A stretch of 64,000 bases of DNA from Methylobacterium sp. Leaf465 (GTDB taxonomy: Bacteria; Pseudomonadota; Alphaproteobacteria; Rhizobiales; Beijerinckiaceae): assembly GCF_001424705.1 (NCBI RefSeq), contig NZ_LMRA01000002.1:1-64000 (forward strand), given 5' to 3'. Both the position numbers and the translations under genes were made by a program. Below, piece after piece: positions 23,559-32,705 of this stretch. Numbering within the stretch: the first letter of the stretch is position 1; each line of letters begins with the position of its first letter. Below the pieces are notes generated by a model. It saw nothing but the letters and a program-made list of their open reading frames with translations. It was not told where the DNA came from and ran no database searches.

Positions 23559-25064
23559 ATGCTGCGTCTGTTCGCTGTCGGCCTCGTCGCGGGCATTGCC
23601 GCGCTGTCGCCCGTTCTCGTCGGGGCGTCGCAGGCCCAGACCCTGCGCTTCGGCCTGATGGAGGACCCGGACGCCCTCGACCCGACGCTGGCCCGCACCT
23701 TCGCCGGCCGCATGGTCTTCGCCGCCCTGTGCGACAAGCTCGTGGATATCGGCCCCGACCTGAAGCCGGTGCCGCAGCTCGCCACCGGCTGGAGCCTGTC
23801 GGAGGACCAGAAGACCCTCACCATGACCCTGCGGCCCGGCGTGCTGTTCCACGACGGCGAGAAGCTCGACGCGGCGGCGGCCAAGTACAGCCTCGAGCGG
23901 CACATGAAGCTGCCCGGATCGCAGCGGCGCGGCGAGATCGCACCGATCGACCGGGTCGAGGTCGTCGACGACCTGACCTTCAAGATCCTCCTCAAGACGC
24001 CGTTCGCCCCCCTGATGGCGCAGTTCACCGACCGCGCCGGCATGATGGTCTCGCCCAAGGCCGCCGAGCGCCTGGGCGACAAGTTCTCCACCGCTCCCGT
24101 CTGCGCCGGGCCGTTCAAGTTCGTCGAGCGGGTGCCGCAGGACCGGATCGTGGTCGAGCGCTTCGACGATTACTGGAACAAGGACCAGATCCACCTTCAG
24201 CGCATCGAGTTCCGGCCGATCCCCGACGGCACCGTGCGCCTGACGAACCTCCGCGCCGGCCAGCTCGACCTGCTGGAGCGCCTGACCCCGACCGACCTGC
24301 CGCAGGTGAGCCGCGACCCGAAGCTCAAGATCGGCTCGACCATCGAGCTCGGCTTCCAGTCCATCGTGTTCAACCCGAACAGGGCGGGCTCGGCGGTGGC
24401 CGACCCGCGCGTGCGCGCTGCCTTCGACCTCGCCATCGACCGCAACGCCCTCAACCAGGTGGTGTTCAGCGGCGAGTTCCTGCCCGGCAACCAGTGGGTC
24501 TCGCCCAAGCACCCGGCCTACGTGCAGGCGTATCCGATCCCGAAGCGGGATGTGGCCAAGGCCAAGGCCCTGCTGGCGGAGGCCGGGGTGCCGAAGCCGA
24601 GCGTGACCCTCACGGTCTATGCCAACAACGAGGCGCCCCAGGTGGGCCAGGTCATCCAGGCGATGACCCGTGAGGCCGGCTTCGATGTGAAGCTCCAGGC
24701 CACCGACTTCACCACCGCGCTGGACGCCGCCGACAAGGGCAATTTCGACGCCTACCTCTATTCCTGGAGCGGCCGGCCCGATCCCGACGGCAACACCTTC
24801 AGCTTCCTCGCCTGCAAGACGCCCCTGAACTACGCACGCTACTGCAACCCGGAGGCGGACGCAGCGCTCGGCGCCGAGCGTGCCACGGTCGATCCCGGCC
24901 AGCGCGCCGAGGCCTGGAAACAGCTCGCCGACCGGGTGATGGCCGACCGGCCGCTGATCTACCTGTTCCACCGCAAGCTGTTCTGGGCCTACAGCACCAA
25001 GCTCACCGGCTTCACGCCCTATCCCGACGGCCTCGTGCGCTTCACCGGCCTCACGCTCAACTGA
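23559..25064 (+). CDS. Peptide ABC transporter, periplasmic substrate-binding protein
   Basis: A 501-residue SBP_bac_5 (DppA/OppA-type) protein. The signal peptide covers about residues 1-29 (ending GASQAQ). Typical blocks are LRFGLMEDPDALDPTLARTF, LATGWSLSEDQKTLTMTLRP, GVLFHDGEKLDAAAAKYSLE, and RVRAAFDLAIDRNALNQVVF. It would capture peptides in the periplasm for the two permeases that follow after only 16 bases. AAGGAAG sits ahead of ATG 23559. Flanking gamma-glutamyltransferases hint at glutathione or gamma-glutamyl peptides as cargo, similar in idea to GsiB. The ligand is inferred, not shown. Confidence 0.92.
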   Translation: MLRLFAVGLVAGIAALSPVLVGASQAQTLRFGLMEDPDALDPTLARTFAGRMVFAALCDKLVDIGPDLKPVPQLATGWSLSEDQKTLTMTLRPGVLFHDGEKLDAAAAKYSLERHMKLPGSQRRGEIAPIDRVEVVDDLTFKILLKTPFAPLMAQFTDRAGMMVSPKAAERLGDKFSTAPVCAGPFKFVERVPQDRIVVERFDDYWNKDQIHLQRIEFRPIPDGTVRLTNLRAGQLDLLERLTPTDLPQVSRDPKLKIGSTIELGFQSIVFNPNRAGSAVADPRVRAAFDLAIDRNALNQVVFSGEFLPGNQWVSPKHPAYVQAYPIPKRDVAKAKALLAEAGVPKPSVTLTVYANNEAPQVGQVIQAMTREAGFDVKLQATDFTTALDAADKGNFDAYLYSWSGRPDPDGNTFSFLACKTPLNYARYCNPEADAALGAERATVDPGQRAEAWKQLADRVMADRPLIYLFHRKLFWAYSTKLTGFTPYPDGLVRFTGLTLN

Positions 25065-25080
25065 GGCGGAGGCCCGGCCG

Positions 25081-26025
25081 ATGCTGCGCTTTCTCGTCCA
25101 GCGCCTGGCGCTCGCGATCCCAACCCTGGTGATCGCCTCGATGATCATCTTCACCCTGCAGCAATTGCTGCCGGGCGACACCGCGACGGCCCTGTCCGGC
25201 GAGGAGCGCGACCCCGAGGTCATCGCCTTCATCCGGCAGAAGTACCACCTCGATCAGCCCCTGCCCGTGCGCTACGCCCTCTGGGCCGGCGGCGTGCTGC
25301 AGGGCGATCTCGGCGAGTCGATCCGCCTGCAGAAGCCGGTCCTCGACCTCGTCATCGAGAAGCTGCCGGTCACCCTCGAACTCGCCTGCCTCGCCATGCT
25401 GGTGGCGCTCGTCATCGGCGTGCCGATGGGGATCCTGTCGGCGGTCAAGCGCGGAACGGCTGCCGACACCCTGGCCAACGGCATCGCCCTCTGGGGCCTG
25501 TCGGTACCGAATTTCTGGCTCGGCATCCTGATGATCCTGCTGTTCTCCGTGCAGCTCGGCTGGCTCCCGGCGTCCGGCTACGTCTCGCCCTTCGAGAGCT
25601 TGTCCGAGAACCTGCGCTCCATGGCGATGCCGGCCTTCGTCCTCGGCAACGCCATCGCGGCGGTGATGATGCGCCACACCCGCGCGGCGATGCTGGGCGT
25701 GCTCGGCTCGGACTACGTCCGCACCGCCCGGGCCAAGGGCGTCTCGCCCCTGCGCCTGATCCTGCGCCACGCCCTGCCCAACGCCGCGATCCCGATCATC
25801 ACCCTGGGCGCCCTCGAATTCGGGCAGCTTCTCTCCGGCGCGGTGCTCACCGAGCAGGTGTTTTCGGTGCCGGGCTTCGGCAAGCTGATGGTCGATGCGG
25901 TGTTCAACCGCGACTACGCCACCGTGCAGGGCGTCGTGATCTGCACCGCCACCACCTACGTCCTCCTCAACCTCGCGGCCGACCTCCTCGCGGCCTTCGT
26001 CAACCCGAAGCTGAGGCGCGCGTGA
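25081..26025 (+). CDS. Peptide ABC transporter, permease (DppB-type)
   Basis: A 314-residue inner-membrane permease with about six transmembrane segments. MLRFLVQRLALAIPTLVIAS is the classic N-terminal anchor of DppB/GsiC proteins. The EAA loop that contacts the ATPases is near SDYVRTARAKGVSPLRLILR, with HALPNAAIPIITLGALEFGQ after it. LLSGAVLTEQVFSVPGFGKL is the usual C-terminal block. It follows the binding-protein gene by 16 bases. A 202-base gap with an inverted repeat separates it from the second permease gene, so mRNA processing may change their ratio. Confidence 0.93.
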   Translation: MLRFLVQRLALAIPTLVIASMIIFTLQQLLPGDTATALSGEERDPEVIAFIRQKYHLDQPLPVRYALWAGGVLQGDLGESIRLQKPVLDLVIEKLPVTLELACLAMLVALVIGVPMGILSAVKRGTAADTLANGIALWGLSVPNFWLGILMILLFSVQLGWLPASGYVSPFESLSENLRSMAMPAFVLGNAIAAVMMRHTRAAMLGVLGSDYVRTARAKGVSPLRLILRHALPNAAIPIITLGALEFGQLLSGAVLTEQVFSVPGFGKLMVDAVFNRDYATVQGVVICTATTYVLLNLAADLLAAFVNPKLRRA

Positions 26026-26077
26026 GCATGGGCGTTGTGCAGGAGCACCGCATCGCGGGGATATCGAGCGCGTCTCT

Positions 26078-26179
26078 CCTCCCCCTCGTGGGCAGGAGCA
26101 GGAGTTGGGGGTGGTTGGGTGACCCTCAGGCGGCGGAGGCTGACGGCGCCACCCTCGATCCCTCCCCACGAGGGGGAGG
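26078..26179. repeat. REP-like inverted repeat inside the transporter operon
   Basis: CCTCCCCCTCGTGGG (26078-26092) and its perfect complement (26165-26179) flank 72 bases in the only long gap of the operon. This style of CTC/GTG-type intergenic repeat is frequent in Rhizobiales. It can fold in mRNA and influence stability of the upstream transcript. No gene lies between the arms. Confidence 0.7.
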
Positions 26180-26227
26180 GAAGCGCGTGATCGCCTGGCA
26201 GGAACCGATCGACGGGAGTGGCGCCCG

Positions 26228-27136
26228 ATGACCAAGGCCGCCATCGCCCCGCCCGGCATCGCCCTGCCGGCCGCCGAGCCCGCGCTCCGCGCCGAGCCGA
26301 GCCCGATCCGCGAATTCTGGACGCGCTTGAAAGCGCGCCGCACCGCCATGGTGGGCCTCGTCATCGTGGTGGCGCTGATCTTGATGGCAATCTTCGCCGA
26401 CGGGATCGCGCCCTACGATCCCATCGCCACCGATTGGGGCGCCATCCGCTCTCCGCCGAGCTGGGCGCATCCCTTCGGCACCGACGAGGTCGGGCATGAC
26501 GTGCTCTCGCGCATCGTCTTCGGGGCGCGGGCCTCCCTCGGCGCCGGCCTGACCTCGGTGGCTCTCGCGGTGGCGCTCGGCCTGCCGTTCGGCCTGCTGG
26601 CCGGCTATGCCGGCGGCATGGTCGACCTGGCGATCATGCGCCTGACCGACGCCCTCCTGGCGATCCCGTTCCTGATTCTCGCCATCGCGCTCGCCGCCTT
26701 CCTCGGTCCGAGCCTGACCAACGCCATGGTGGCGATCGGCCTCTCGGCCACCTCGACCTTCGTGCGCCTGACCCGGGCGCAGGTGCAGGCGGTGGCGGCG
26801 GAGGAGTTCGTGGAGGCAGCCCGCGCCGTCGGCAACCCGCCCTGGCGGATCGCCATCCGCCACATTGTGCCCAACATCGTGCCGGCGATCCTGGTCCAGG
26901 CGACCCTGACCATCGCGGCGGCGATCATCGCCGAGGCCAGCCTGTCCTTCCTCGGCCTCGGCCAGCAGCCGCCCGAGCCGTCCTGGGGCTCGATGCTCAA
27001 CGTCGCCAAGAACTTCCTCGAGCAGGCGCCCTGGATGGCGATCTGGCCCGGGGCCTCGATCTTCCTTGCGGTGCTGGCCTTCAACCTCCTCGGTGACGGC
27101 CTGCGCGATGCCCTCGACCCCCGGCAGAGGACCTGA
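26228..27136 (+). CDS. Peptide ABC transporter, permease (DppC-type)
   Basis: A 302-residue partner permease. It has the DppC/GsiD pattern: an N-terminal cytoplasmic stretch, first membrane helix (AMVGLVIVVALILMAIFADG), HPFGTDEVGHDVLSRIVFGA, and the EAA loop FVEAARAVGNPPWRIAIRHI followed by VPNIVPAILVQATLTIAAAI. It ends AFNLLGDGLRDALDPRQRT, the usual finish of this subunit. It is only two bases ahead of the first ATPase gene. The start at 26228 follows the REP-like repeat; the sequence GGGAGTGGCGCCCG ahead of the ATG supplies the ribosome-binding site. Confidence 0.93.
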   Translation: MTKAAIAPPGIALPAAEPALRAEPSPIREFWTRLKARRTAMVGLVIVVALILMAIFADGIAPYDPIATDWGAIRSPPSWAHPFGTDEVGHDVLSRIVFGARASLGAGLTSVALAVALGLPFGLLAGYAGGMVDLAIMRLTDALLAIPFLILAIALAAFLGPSLTNAMVAIGLSATSTFVRLTRAQVQAVAAEEFVEAARAVGNPPWRIAIRHIVPNIVPAILVQATLTIAAAIIAEASLSFLGLGQQPPEPSWGSMLNVAKNFLEQAPWMAIWPGASIFLAVLAFNLLGDGLRDALDPRQRT

Positions 27137-27138
27137 CC

Positions 27139-28170
27139 ATGGTTCCGGAGAGCCCGAAGCCCCTGCTCGACGTCCGCGACCTCGGCGTCGCCTTCGACAG
27201 CGAGGGCGGCGCGGTCCACGCGGTCAACGGCGTGTCGTATACGCTCAAGGAGGGCGAGACCCTCGGCATCGTCGGCGAATCCGGCTCCGGCAAGAGCGTG
27301 CACGTGCTGGCGATGCTGGGGTTGATCCCGCGCCCGCCCGGCCGCATCACCGGCGGGCAGGTTCTGTTCGCCGGCCGCGACCTCTTGCGCCTGCCGGAGC
27401 GCGACCTGCGGAAGGTGCGCGGCGGGCAGATCGGCTTCGTCTTCCAGGACCCGATGAGCTCCCTCAACCCCGGCATGACGGTGGCCGCGCAGATCATCGA
27501 GCCCCTGCGCATCCATCTCGGCCTCGACGGCCGGGCGGCGCGGGCCCGGGCCCGCGACCTCCTCGACCTCGTGCGCATCCCGAACGCCGGCGCCCGCCTC
27601 GACCAGTACCCGCACGAGTTCTCCGGCGGCCAGCGCCAGCGGGTGATGATCGCCATCGGGTTGTCGTGCCGCCCCAAGCTCCTCATCGCCGACGAGGCGA
27701 CGACCGCCCTCGACGTCACCGTGCAGGCGGAGATCATCGGTCTGGTGCAGGAGCTCAAGCGCGAGATCGGCATGGCGATCATCTGGATCACCCACGATCT
27801 CGGCGTGGTGGCGGGCATCGCCGACACCGTGCAGGTCATGTATGCCGGCCGCATCCTCGAGCGCGGCCCGGTGGACGACCTTTTCCGCGATCCGCGCAGC
27901 GCCTACACCCTCGGTCTGCTGCGCTCGCTGCCCGACCTCAGCCGCGGCCGGGCCGGGCGCCGGCGCCTGCATCAGATCGAGGGCGCTCCCCCGGACATGC
28001 GCCATCCGCCGCCGGGCGACCCCTTCGCCGCGCGCAACGCGTACGCGACGTCGCGCTGCCTCACCGAGGCGCCGCCCCTGGCCCAGGCCCCCGGCGCCGC
28101 CCCGGGCCACCTCGTGGCGGCGTGGTACGACCTGCCGGCGCGCCTCGCCGCCGAGGAAGCCGCACGATGA
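27139..28170 (+). CDS. Peptide ABC transporter, ATP-binding protein (DppD-type)
   Basis: A 343-residue ATPase. Walker A GESGSGKS is at 46-53, Q-loop FVFQDPMSSLNPGMT follows, the signature FSGGQRQRVMIAIGLS is near 162, Walker B is LLIADEATTALDVTVQ, and the switch His is in WITHDLGVVAGIAD. The C-terminal extension, which carries a cysteine (YATSRCLTEAPPLAQ), is the oligopeptide-transporter tail (oligo_HPY). In DppD/OppD proteins it may hold an Fe-S-like cysteine cluster, but here only a single cysteine is evident, so that cluster looks incomplete. Its stop overlaps the next ATG by four bases (ATGA at 28167-28170). Confidence 0.93.
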   Translation: MVPESPKPLLDVRDLGVAFDSEGGAVHAVNGVSYTLKEGETLGIVGESGSGKSVHVLAMLGLIPRPPGRITGGQVLFAGRDLLRLPERDLRKVRGGQIGFVFQDPMSSLNPGMTVAAQIIEPLRIHLGLDGRAARARARDLLDLVRIPNAGARLDQYPHEFSGGQRQRVMIAIGLSCRPKLLIADEATTALDVTVQAEIIGLVQELKREIGMAIIWITHDLGVVAGIADTVQVMYAGRILERGPVDDLFRDPRSAYTLGLLRSLPDLSRGRAGRRRLHQIEGAPPDMRHPPPGDPFAARNAYATSRCLTEAPPLAQAPGAAPGHLVAAWYDLPARLAAEEAAR

Positions 28171-29096
28171 GGCCCGAGCCCGCCGACCGCTATCCGCTGC
28201 TCTCGGTGCGCAACCTGAGCAAGCACTACCCCTTGCGCAGCTGGTGGGGCGGCAAAAGCGCGGTGTTCCGGGCGGTCCAGGATGTCAGCTTCGACATCCG
28301 GCCGGGCGAAACGCTGGGCCTCGTGGGGGAATCCGGCTCGGGCAAGTCCACCATCGGCCGTGCCGTCACCATGCTGAACCCGCCGAGCGCCGGCACCGTC
28401 GCCTTCGAGGGCACCGACCTCGCCAAGCTCTCCGCCGGGGAGATGCGCCGGATGCGCGCCCGCATCCAGATGGTGTTCCAGGACCCCTACGCGGCCCTCA
28501 ACCCGCGCATGAGCATCGGCGACTACGTGGCCGAGCCGTTCCGGCTGCACCGGCCCGCCATGGCCCGGGGCGAGCGCCGCGACGAGGTCGAGGGCTTGCT
28601 GGCCCGGGTCGGACTCGATCCGCGCTTCGCCCGGCGCTACCCGCACCAGTTCTCCGGCGGGCAGCGCCAGCGCATCTGCATCGCCCGCGCGATCGCGCTG
28701 AAACCCAGCTTCATCGTCGCCGACGAGCCGATCGCCGCCCTCGACGTCTCGATCCAGGCCCAGGTCGTCAACCTGCTGCAGGACCTGCAGGACGAGCTCG
28801 GCATCTCGTACCTGTTCATCTCCCACGACCTGCGCATGGTGCGCTACCTCTGCCAGCGCGTCGCCGTACTCTGGCACGGCCGGGTGGTGGAACTCGCCGA
28901 GGCCGATGCCCTCTACGAGGATCCGCGCCATCCCTACACCCGGCGCCTCCTCAGCGCCGTGCCGGTGCCCAACCCCGTGGAGGAGCGCGCCCGCCTGCGC
29001 GCCGCCTCCCTCCTGCCCCCCGCCGATCCGGATGCCATCGGCGGCCTGGTCGAGGTCGCTCCCGGCCACTGGGTCGCCGACACCCGCTATTCCTGA
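28167..29096 (+). CDS. Peptide ABC transporter, ATP-binding protein (DppF-type)
   Basis: A 309-residue second ATPase. Walker A is GESGSGKS (54-61), Q-loop MVFQDPYAALNPRMSIGDYV, signature FSGGQRQRICIARAIALKPS, Walker B FIVADEPIAALDVSIQAQVV, and switch His in FISHDLRMVRYLCQRV. The tail RHPYTRRLLSAVPVPNP is the oligo_HPY motif that identifies oligo-/dipeptide importers. The start overlaps the previous stop by four bases, giving translational coupling. DppD and DppF would form the ATPase heterodimer under the two permeases. Confidence 0.93.
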   Translation: MRPEPADRYPLLSVRNLSKHYPLRSWWGGKSAVFRAVQDVSFDIRPGETLGLVGESGSGKSTIGRAVTMLNPPSAGTVAFEGTDLAKLSAGEMRRMRARIQMVFQDPYAALNPRMSIGDYVAEPFRLHRPAMARGERRDEVEGLLARVGLDPRFARRYPHQFSGGQRQRICIARAIALKPSFIVADEPIAALDVSIQAQVVNLLQDLQDELGISYLFISHDLRMVRYLCQRVAVLWHGRVVELAEADALYEDPRHPYTRRLLSAVPVPNPVEERARLRAASLLPPADPDAIGGLVEVAPGHWVADTRYS

Positions 29097-29115
29097 CCCC
29101 CAAGGACCCGACGCC

Positions 29116-30693
29116 GTGAGAGACTTCTCGAAACCGGGCCGCTCGCCCGTCTATGCCGCCAACGCCGCGGTCGCGACCTCCCATCCCCTCGCTTCGCTGG
29201 CCGCCATCGAGGTCCTGAAGGCCGGCGGCAACGCCGTTGACGCCGCCATCGCGGCGGTGGCGGTGCAGGGCGTGGTCGAGCCGGCCATGACCGGCATCGG
29301 CGGCGACTGCTTCGCCCTCTACGCGCCGAAGGGCGCCGCCGTGCCGGTCACGCTGAACGGCTCCGGCCGCAGCCCGGCCGCCGCGCACGACGCCTGGTAC
29401 GTGGAGAACCAGGTGGCGATCGACGCGACCTCGCCGCACGCCGTCACGGTTCCGGGCGCCGTCGCGGCCTGGGCGCGGCTGCTCGCCGATCACGGCACCC
29501 GCACCTTGGGCGAGCTGCTGCAGCCGGCGATCCGCTACGCCGAGGAGGGCTATCCGGTGCAGCCGCGCGTCGCCTACGACTGGGCGCGCAACCGCGACAA
29601 GCTGCGGGCCGATCCCGGCTCGGCCGCCGCCTACCTCGTCGACGGCGAGGCGCCGAAGGTCGGCACGATCATGCGCCACCCGAAGCTCGGCGCCACCCTG
29701 CGGCGCATCGCCGAGCACGGCGCCCCCGGCTTCTACGAGGGCCCGGTGGCCGAGGACATGGTGCGCACCTTGCGCGAACTCGGCGGCCTGCACACGCTGG
29801 AGGATTTCGCCAACGCGGCGCCCGAATACGTGACGCCGATCTCGACCCGCTACCGGGGTTACGACGTCTATGAATGTCCCCCGAGCGGCCAGGGCCTCGC
29901 CGCCCTGATGATGCTGAACGTGCTGTCGCAGTACGACGTCGGCGCGCTGTCCGAACTGGACCGGGTCCACCTCTTCGCGGAAGCCTGCAAGCAGGCCTAC
30001 CACCACCGCGACGCGCTCTTCGCCGATCCGGTCGTGAACGCCGTGCCGGTGGAGCACCTGCTCTCCCAGGCCTGGCAGGCGCGGGCGCACGGCGCCATCG
30101 ACATGGCCCACGCGCAGGCGCCGGTGCTGTGGCCGGAGATCCGGCACACCGACACGGTCTACCTCTGCGTGGTCGACCGCGACGGCAACGCGATCTCGCT
30201 GATCAACTCGATCTTCCAGGGCTTCGGCAGCGGCATCACCGCGCCGGAGAGCGGCGTGCTGCTGCACAACCGCGGCTTCTCGTTCCGGGTCGAGCCCGGC
30301 CATCCCAACACCATCGCGCCCTCGAAGCGCCCGATGCACACCATCATCCCCGGCATGCTGATGCGCGACGGCGCCGTGGTGGCGCCCTTCGGCGTGATGG
30401 GCGGGCACTACCAGGCCATGGGCCATGTCGAGCTGCTCACGGGCATCATCGACCGGGGCCTCGACGTGCAGGAGGCCCTCGATGCCCCGCGCAGCTTCGC
30501 CTATGGCGGCGGGGTCGAGTTCGAGGCCGGCTTCGCTCCAGGGCTCGCAGAGGGGCTGGCCGCGCGCGGGCACGTCACGGTGCCGGCCCCGGTCCCGATC
30601 GGCGGCGGCCAGATCATCTGGATCGACCCGGCGACGGGCATGCGCGCCGCCGGATCCGATCCGCGCAAGGACGGCTGCGCCCTCGGCTACTGA
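29116..30693 (+). CDS. ggt: Gamma-glutamyltransferase (second of two)
   Basis: A 525-residue Ntn-hydrolase starting with GTG at 29116 (AAGGAC upstream, 19 bases after the ATPase stop). The nucleophile is T347 in RHTDTVYLCVVDRDG, giving subunits of about 346 and 179 residues after self-cleavage. Other motifs are AGGNAVDAAIAAVAVQG, GFYEGPVAEDMV, PPSGQGLAALMML and SIFQGFGSGITAPESG. No signal peptide was seen. It shares the family layout and the T-V-Y-L nucleophile region with the first copy at 21804-23423 but is clearly diverged in between, so the two may differ in substrate. A likely terminator follows at 30740-30760. Confidence 0.92.
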   Translation: MRDFSKPGRSPVYAANAAVATSHPLASLAAIEVLKAGGNAVDAAIAAVAVQGVVEPAMTGIGGDCFALYAPKGAAVPVTLNGSGRSPAAAHDAWYVENQVAIDATSPHAVTVPGAVAAWARLLADHGTRTLGELLQPAIRYAEEGYPVQPRVAYDWARNRDKLRADPGSAAAYLVDGEAPKVGTIMRHPKLGATLRRIAEHGAPGFYEGPVAEDMVRTLRELGGLHTLEDFANAAPEYVTPISTRYRGYDVYECPPSGQGLAALMMLNVLSQYDVGALSELDRVHLFAEACKQAYHHRDALFADPVVNAVPVEHLLSQAWQARAHGAIDMAHAQAPVLWPEIRHTDTVYLCVVDRDGNAISLINSIFQGFGSGITAPESGVLLHNRGFSFRVEPGHPNTIAPSKRPMHTIIPGMLMRDGAVVAPFGVMGGHYQAMGHVELLTGIIDRGLDVQEALDAPRSFAYGGGVEFEAGFAPGLAEGLAARGHVTVPAPVPIGGGQIIWIDPATGMRAAGSDPRKDGCALGY

Positions 30694-30739
30694 ACGTTCT
30701 TCCGGTCGATCGCGTCGATTGGACCGGTCGGGACAGGCC

Positions 30740-30760
30740 CCCTCTCCCATGGGGAGAGGG
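30740..30760 (+). terminator. Hairpin after the second ggt
   Basis: CCCTCTCCC (30740-30748) pairs with GGGAGAGGG (30752-30760) around ATG. It is 46 bases after the stop and resembles the CTCTCCC-type repeats widespread between genes in this group, so it may be both a repeat unit and a terminator. No T-run follows. Confidence 0.5.
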
Positions 30761-30894
30761 TCGGGGTGAGCGCCGTGCCCCATCCGCGGAAGTCACACAC
30801 CTCGCCCTGTCCCTCTCCTTACAGAAGAGGGGATCCGCGCGCGAAGGGCGCGGGATGAATCGACCGAAGAGGGTCTGAGGCGCGGGCATCCGGC

Positions 30895-31833
30895 TCACGG
30901 GTAGCGCACCGGGGCCGGCTGCTCGGGTAGGGGGATGAACTCGGTTTCCCCCGGCACGGTGTCGAAGCGGGCCTGGCGCCAATCCTCCTTGGCCTGCTCG
31001 ATCCGCTCGGGCCGGGAGGAGACGAAGTTCCACCAGAGATGGCGCGGGCCGTCCATCGGCTCGCCGCCCAGGACCATGAAGCGGGCGGTCTCGGTCGCCC
31101 GCACGCTGATCCGGTCGCCCGGCCGGAAGACTAGGAGCTGGCCCGGGCCGAACCCGTCCCCGGCGATGTCGATGGCGCCCGAGACCGTGTAGATGGCACG
31201 CTCGTCGTAGGTCGGGTCGAGGGGCAGCACCGCGCCGGCCTCGAGCCTCACGTCGGCATAGACCATCGGGCTCGAGGTCCGCACCGGCGATGTCGCCCCG
31301 AAGGCCTCGCCGGCGATCAACCGGACGGTCTTGCCCTCGCCGCCGAGGATCGGCAGCGCCTCGGCTTCGTAATGCTCGAAGGCCGGCGCGGTCTCCTCGT
31401 CCTGGCGGCTCAGCGCCACCCAGCTCTGGAGGCCGAACAGGGTCGAGCCGGTCCGGCGCAGGTCCGCCCCGGTGCGCTCGGAATGGGTGATGCCCCGCCC
31501 GGCCGTCATCCAGTTCAGCGCGCCCGGCCGGATCGGCAGCGCGGTGCCCAGGCTGTCCCGGTGCAGGATCTCCCCCTCGAACAGGTAGGTCACCGTCGAC
31601 AGGCCGATATGCGGGTGGGGCCGCACGTCCATGCCCTGGCCGAGCAGGAACTCGGACGGGCCCATCTGGTCGAAGAAGAAGAACGGGCCGACCATCCGGC
31701 ACTCGGTCGACGGCAGGGCACGCCGGACCGCGAAGGAGCCGAGGTCCCGCGAGCGCGGCACGATCAGGGTCTTGATCGCGTCGCAGGTGAAGCGGTCGCC
31801 CGGGATCGGGTCCTCCGCACTGTGCCAGCTCAT
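30895..31833 (-). CDS. Pirin-family protein
   Basis: A 312-residue cupin-type protein. The metal site is complete: H73 and H75 in [14 protein letters not shown]117 in GITHSE and E119. The second cupin half contains [16 protein letters not shown] and the C-terminal [19 protein letters not shown] typical of pirins. Bacterial relatives include quercetinase-like dioxygenases and regulators of central metabolism; which role applies here is unknown. GGGAGG sits ahead of ATG 31833. It lies alone between the transporter operon (convergent) and the two-component cluster. Confidence 0.9.
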   Translation of the reverse strand: MSWHSAEDPIPGDRFTCDAIKTLIVPRSRDLGSFAVRRALPSTECRMVGPFFFFDQMGPSEFLLGQGMDVRPHPHIGLSTVTYLFEGEILHRDSLGTALPIRPGALNWMTAGRGITHSERTGADLRRTGSTLFGLQSWVALSRQDEETAPAFEHYEAEALPILGGEGKTVRLIAGEAFGATSPVRTSSPMVYADVRLEAGAVLPLDPTYDERAIYTVSGAIDIAGDGFGPGQLLVFRPGDRISVRATETARFMVLGGEPMDGPRHLWWNFVSSRPERIEQAKEDWRQARFDTVPGETEFIPLPEQPAPVRYP

Positions 31834-31996
31834 TCGATGTCCTCCCGTGTCATGGCCGCCAAGCCGGATCATCCCGTGCCGACCGCCTCGCCCGGCAGGC
31901 GGCGCCGGCCCGGGTGCCGGCCCGCTCGCATCTGGAGGCCGGGGGAGGGGATGGGATTGTCGAATCCGGCTTCGCTTTGCACCTTCGCGCCGTGCC

Positions 31997-32620
31997 TCAG
32001 CGCTGGCGGGTCGCCGCCACGCCGATCTGGTCGGCCATGCGCACGAGGTCGGCCAGGGATCGGGCCTGCATCTTCTCCATCACCCGCCGCTTGTGGACCT
32101 TGGCGGTGATCTCGGTGATCCCGAGTTCGGCGGCGATCTGCTTATTCATCAGGCCGCCGATGGCGCAGCGCATGACGTCCAGCTCGCGCGGGGTCAGGGC
32201 CTGCAGACGCTCGGCCAAAGCCTCCCGGGCGCGGCGGGCCTCCAGGGCCGCCGCATCGGTTTCGAGGGCCCGGTGCACGGCATCGAGCAGGACCTCGGCC
32301 ACCACCGGCTTCGTCAGGAACTCCACCGCGCCGCCGCGCATCGCCCGCACCGTCATCGGGATGGTGCCGAAGCCGGTCAGGAAGATGATCGGCACGGTGC
32401 TGCCGGCCGAACGCAGGGCTTCCTGGACCGAGAGGCCGTTCTCCCCGGCAAGACGAACGTCGAGGAGGATGCATTCCGGTGCCGTCCGGACCCGTGTCGC
32501 GGCGAGTGCGGCAGCGTCTCCGTGACCGACCGCAAGCAATCCGCTCGACCGGCACAGACGCATCAGCGCGCAACGCAGGGCCGGATCATCGTCGACGATG
32601 TGGACGGTCGCTTCGGACAT
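31997..32620 (-). CDS. LuxR/FixJ-type response regulator
   Basis: A 207-residue DNA-binding response regulator. The receiver domain is at 1-115, with acidic pocket D10-D12, phosphoacceptor D54 (ILLDVRL), T82 (FLTGFG) and K104 (FLTKPV). A coiled linker follows, then a LuxR-type HTH at about 140-200 ([20 protein letters not shown] and [20 protein letters not shown]). FixJ-type organisation suggests activation by phosphorylation. It is the last gene of the set histidine kinase - receiver-only regulator - this regulator, all on the minus strand, with an 85-base gap to the receiver-only gene. Confidence 0.92.
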   Translation of the reverse strand: MSEATVHIVDDDPALRCALMRLCRSSGLLAVGHGDAAALAATRVRTAPECILLDVRLAGENGLSVQEALRSAGSTVPIIFLTGFGTIPMTVRAMRGGAVEFLTKPVVAEVLLDAVHRALETDAAALEARRAREALAERLQALTPRELDVMRCAIGGLMNKQIAAELGITEITAKVHKRRVMEKMQARSLADLVRMADQIGVAATRQR

Positions 32621-32705
32621 CTTTCCAAGGAAAGCGAATACACTGGGCAAGCTTACAAGATACGGGCCAGCCCGGTGAATCTTCTGCGGATGAGGCACCT
32701 GCGTA

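Noticed and set aside
21639..25232. 1197-residue minus-strand frame over the ggt, binding-protein and permease genes
   Set aside because: It is antisense to three recognised genes, is rich in Gly, Arg, His and Glu, and has no family match.
26022..26231. Small plus-strand frame in the gap with the REP-like repeat
   Set aside because: It reads straight through the inverted repeat and has no ribosome-binding site.
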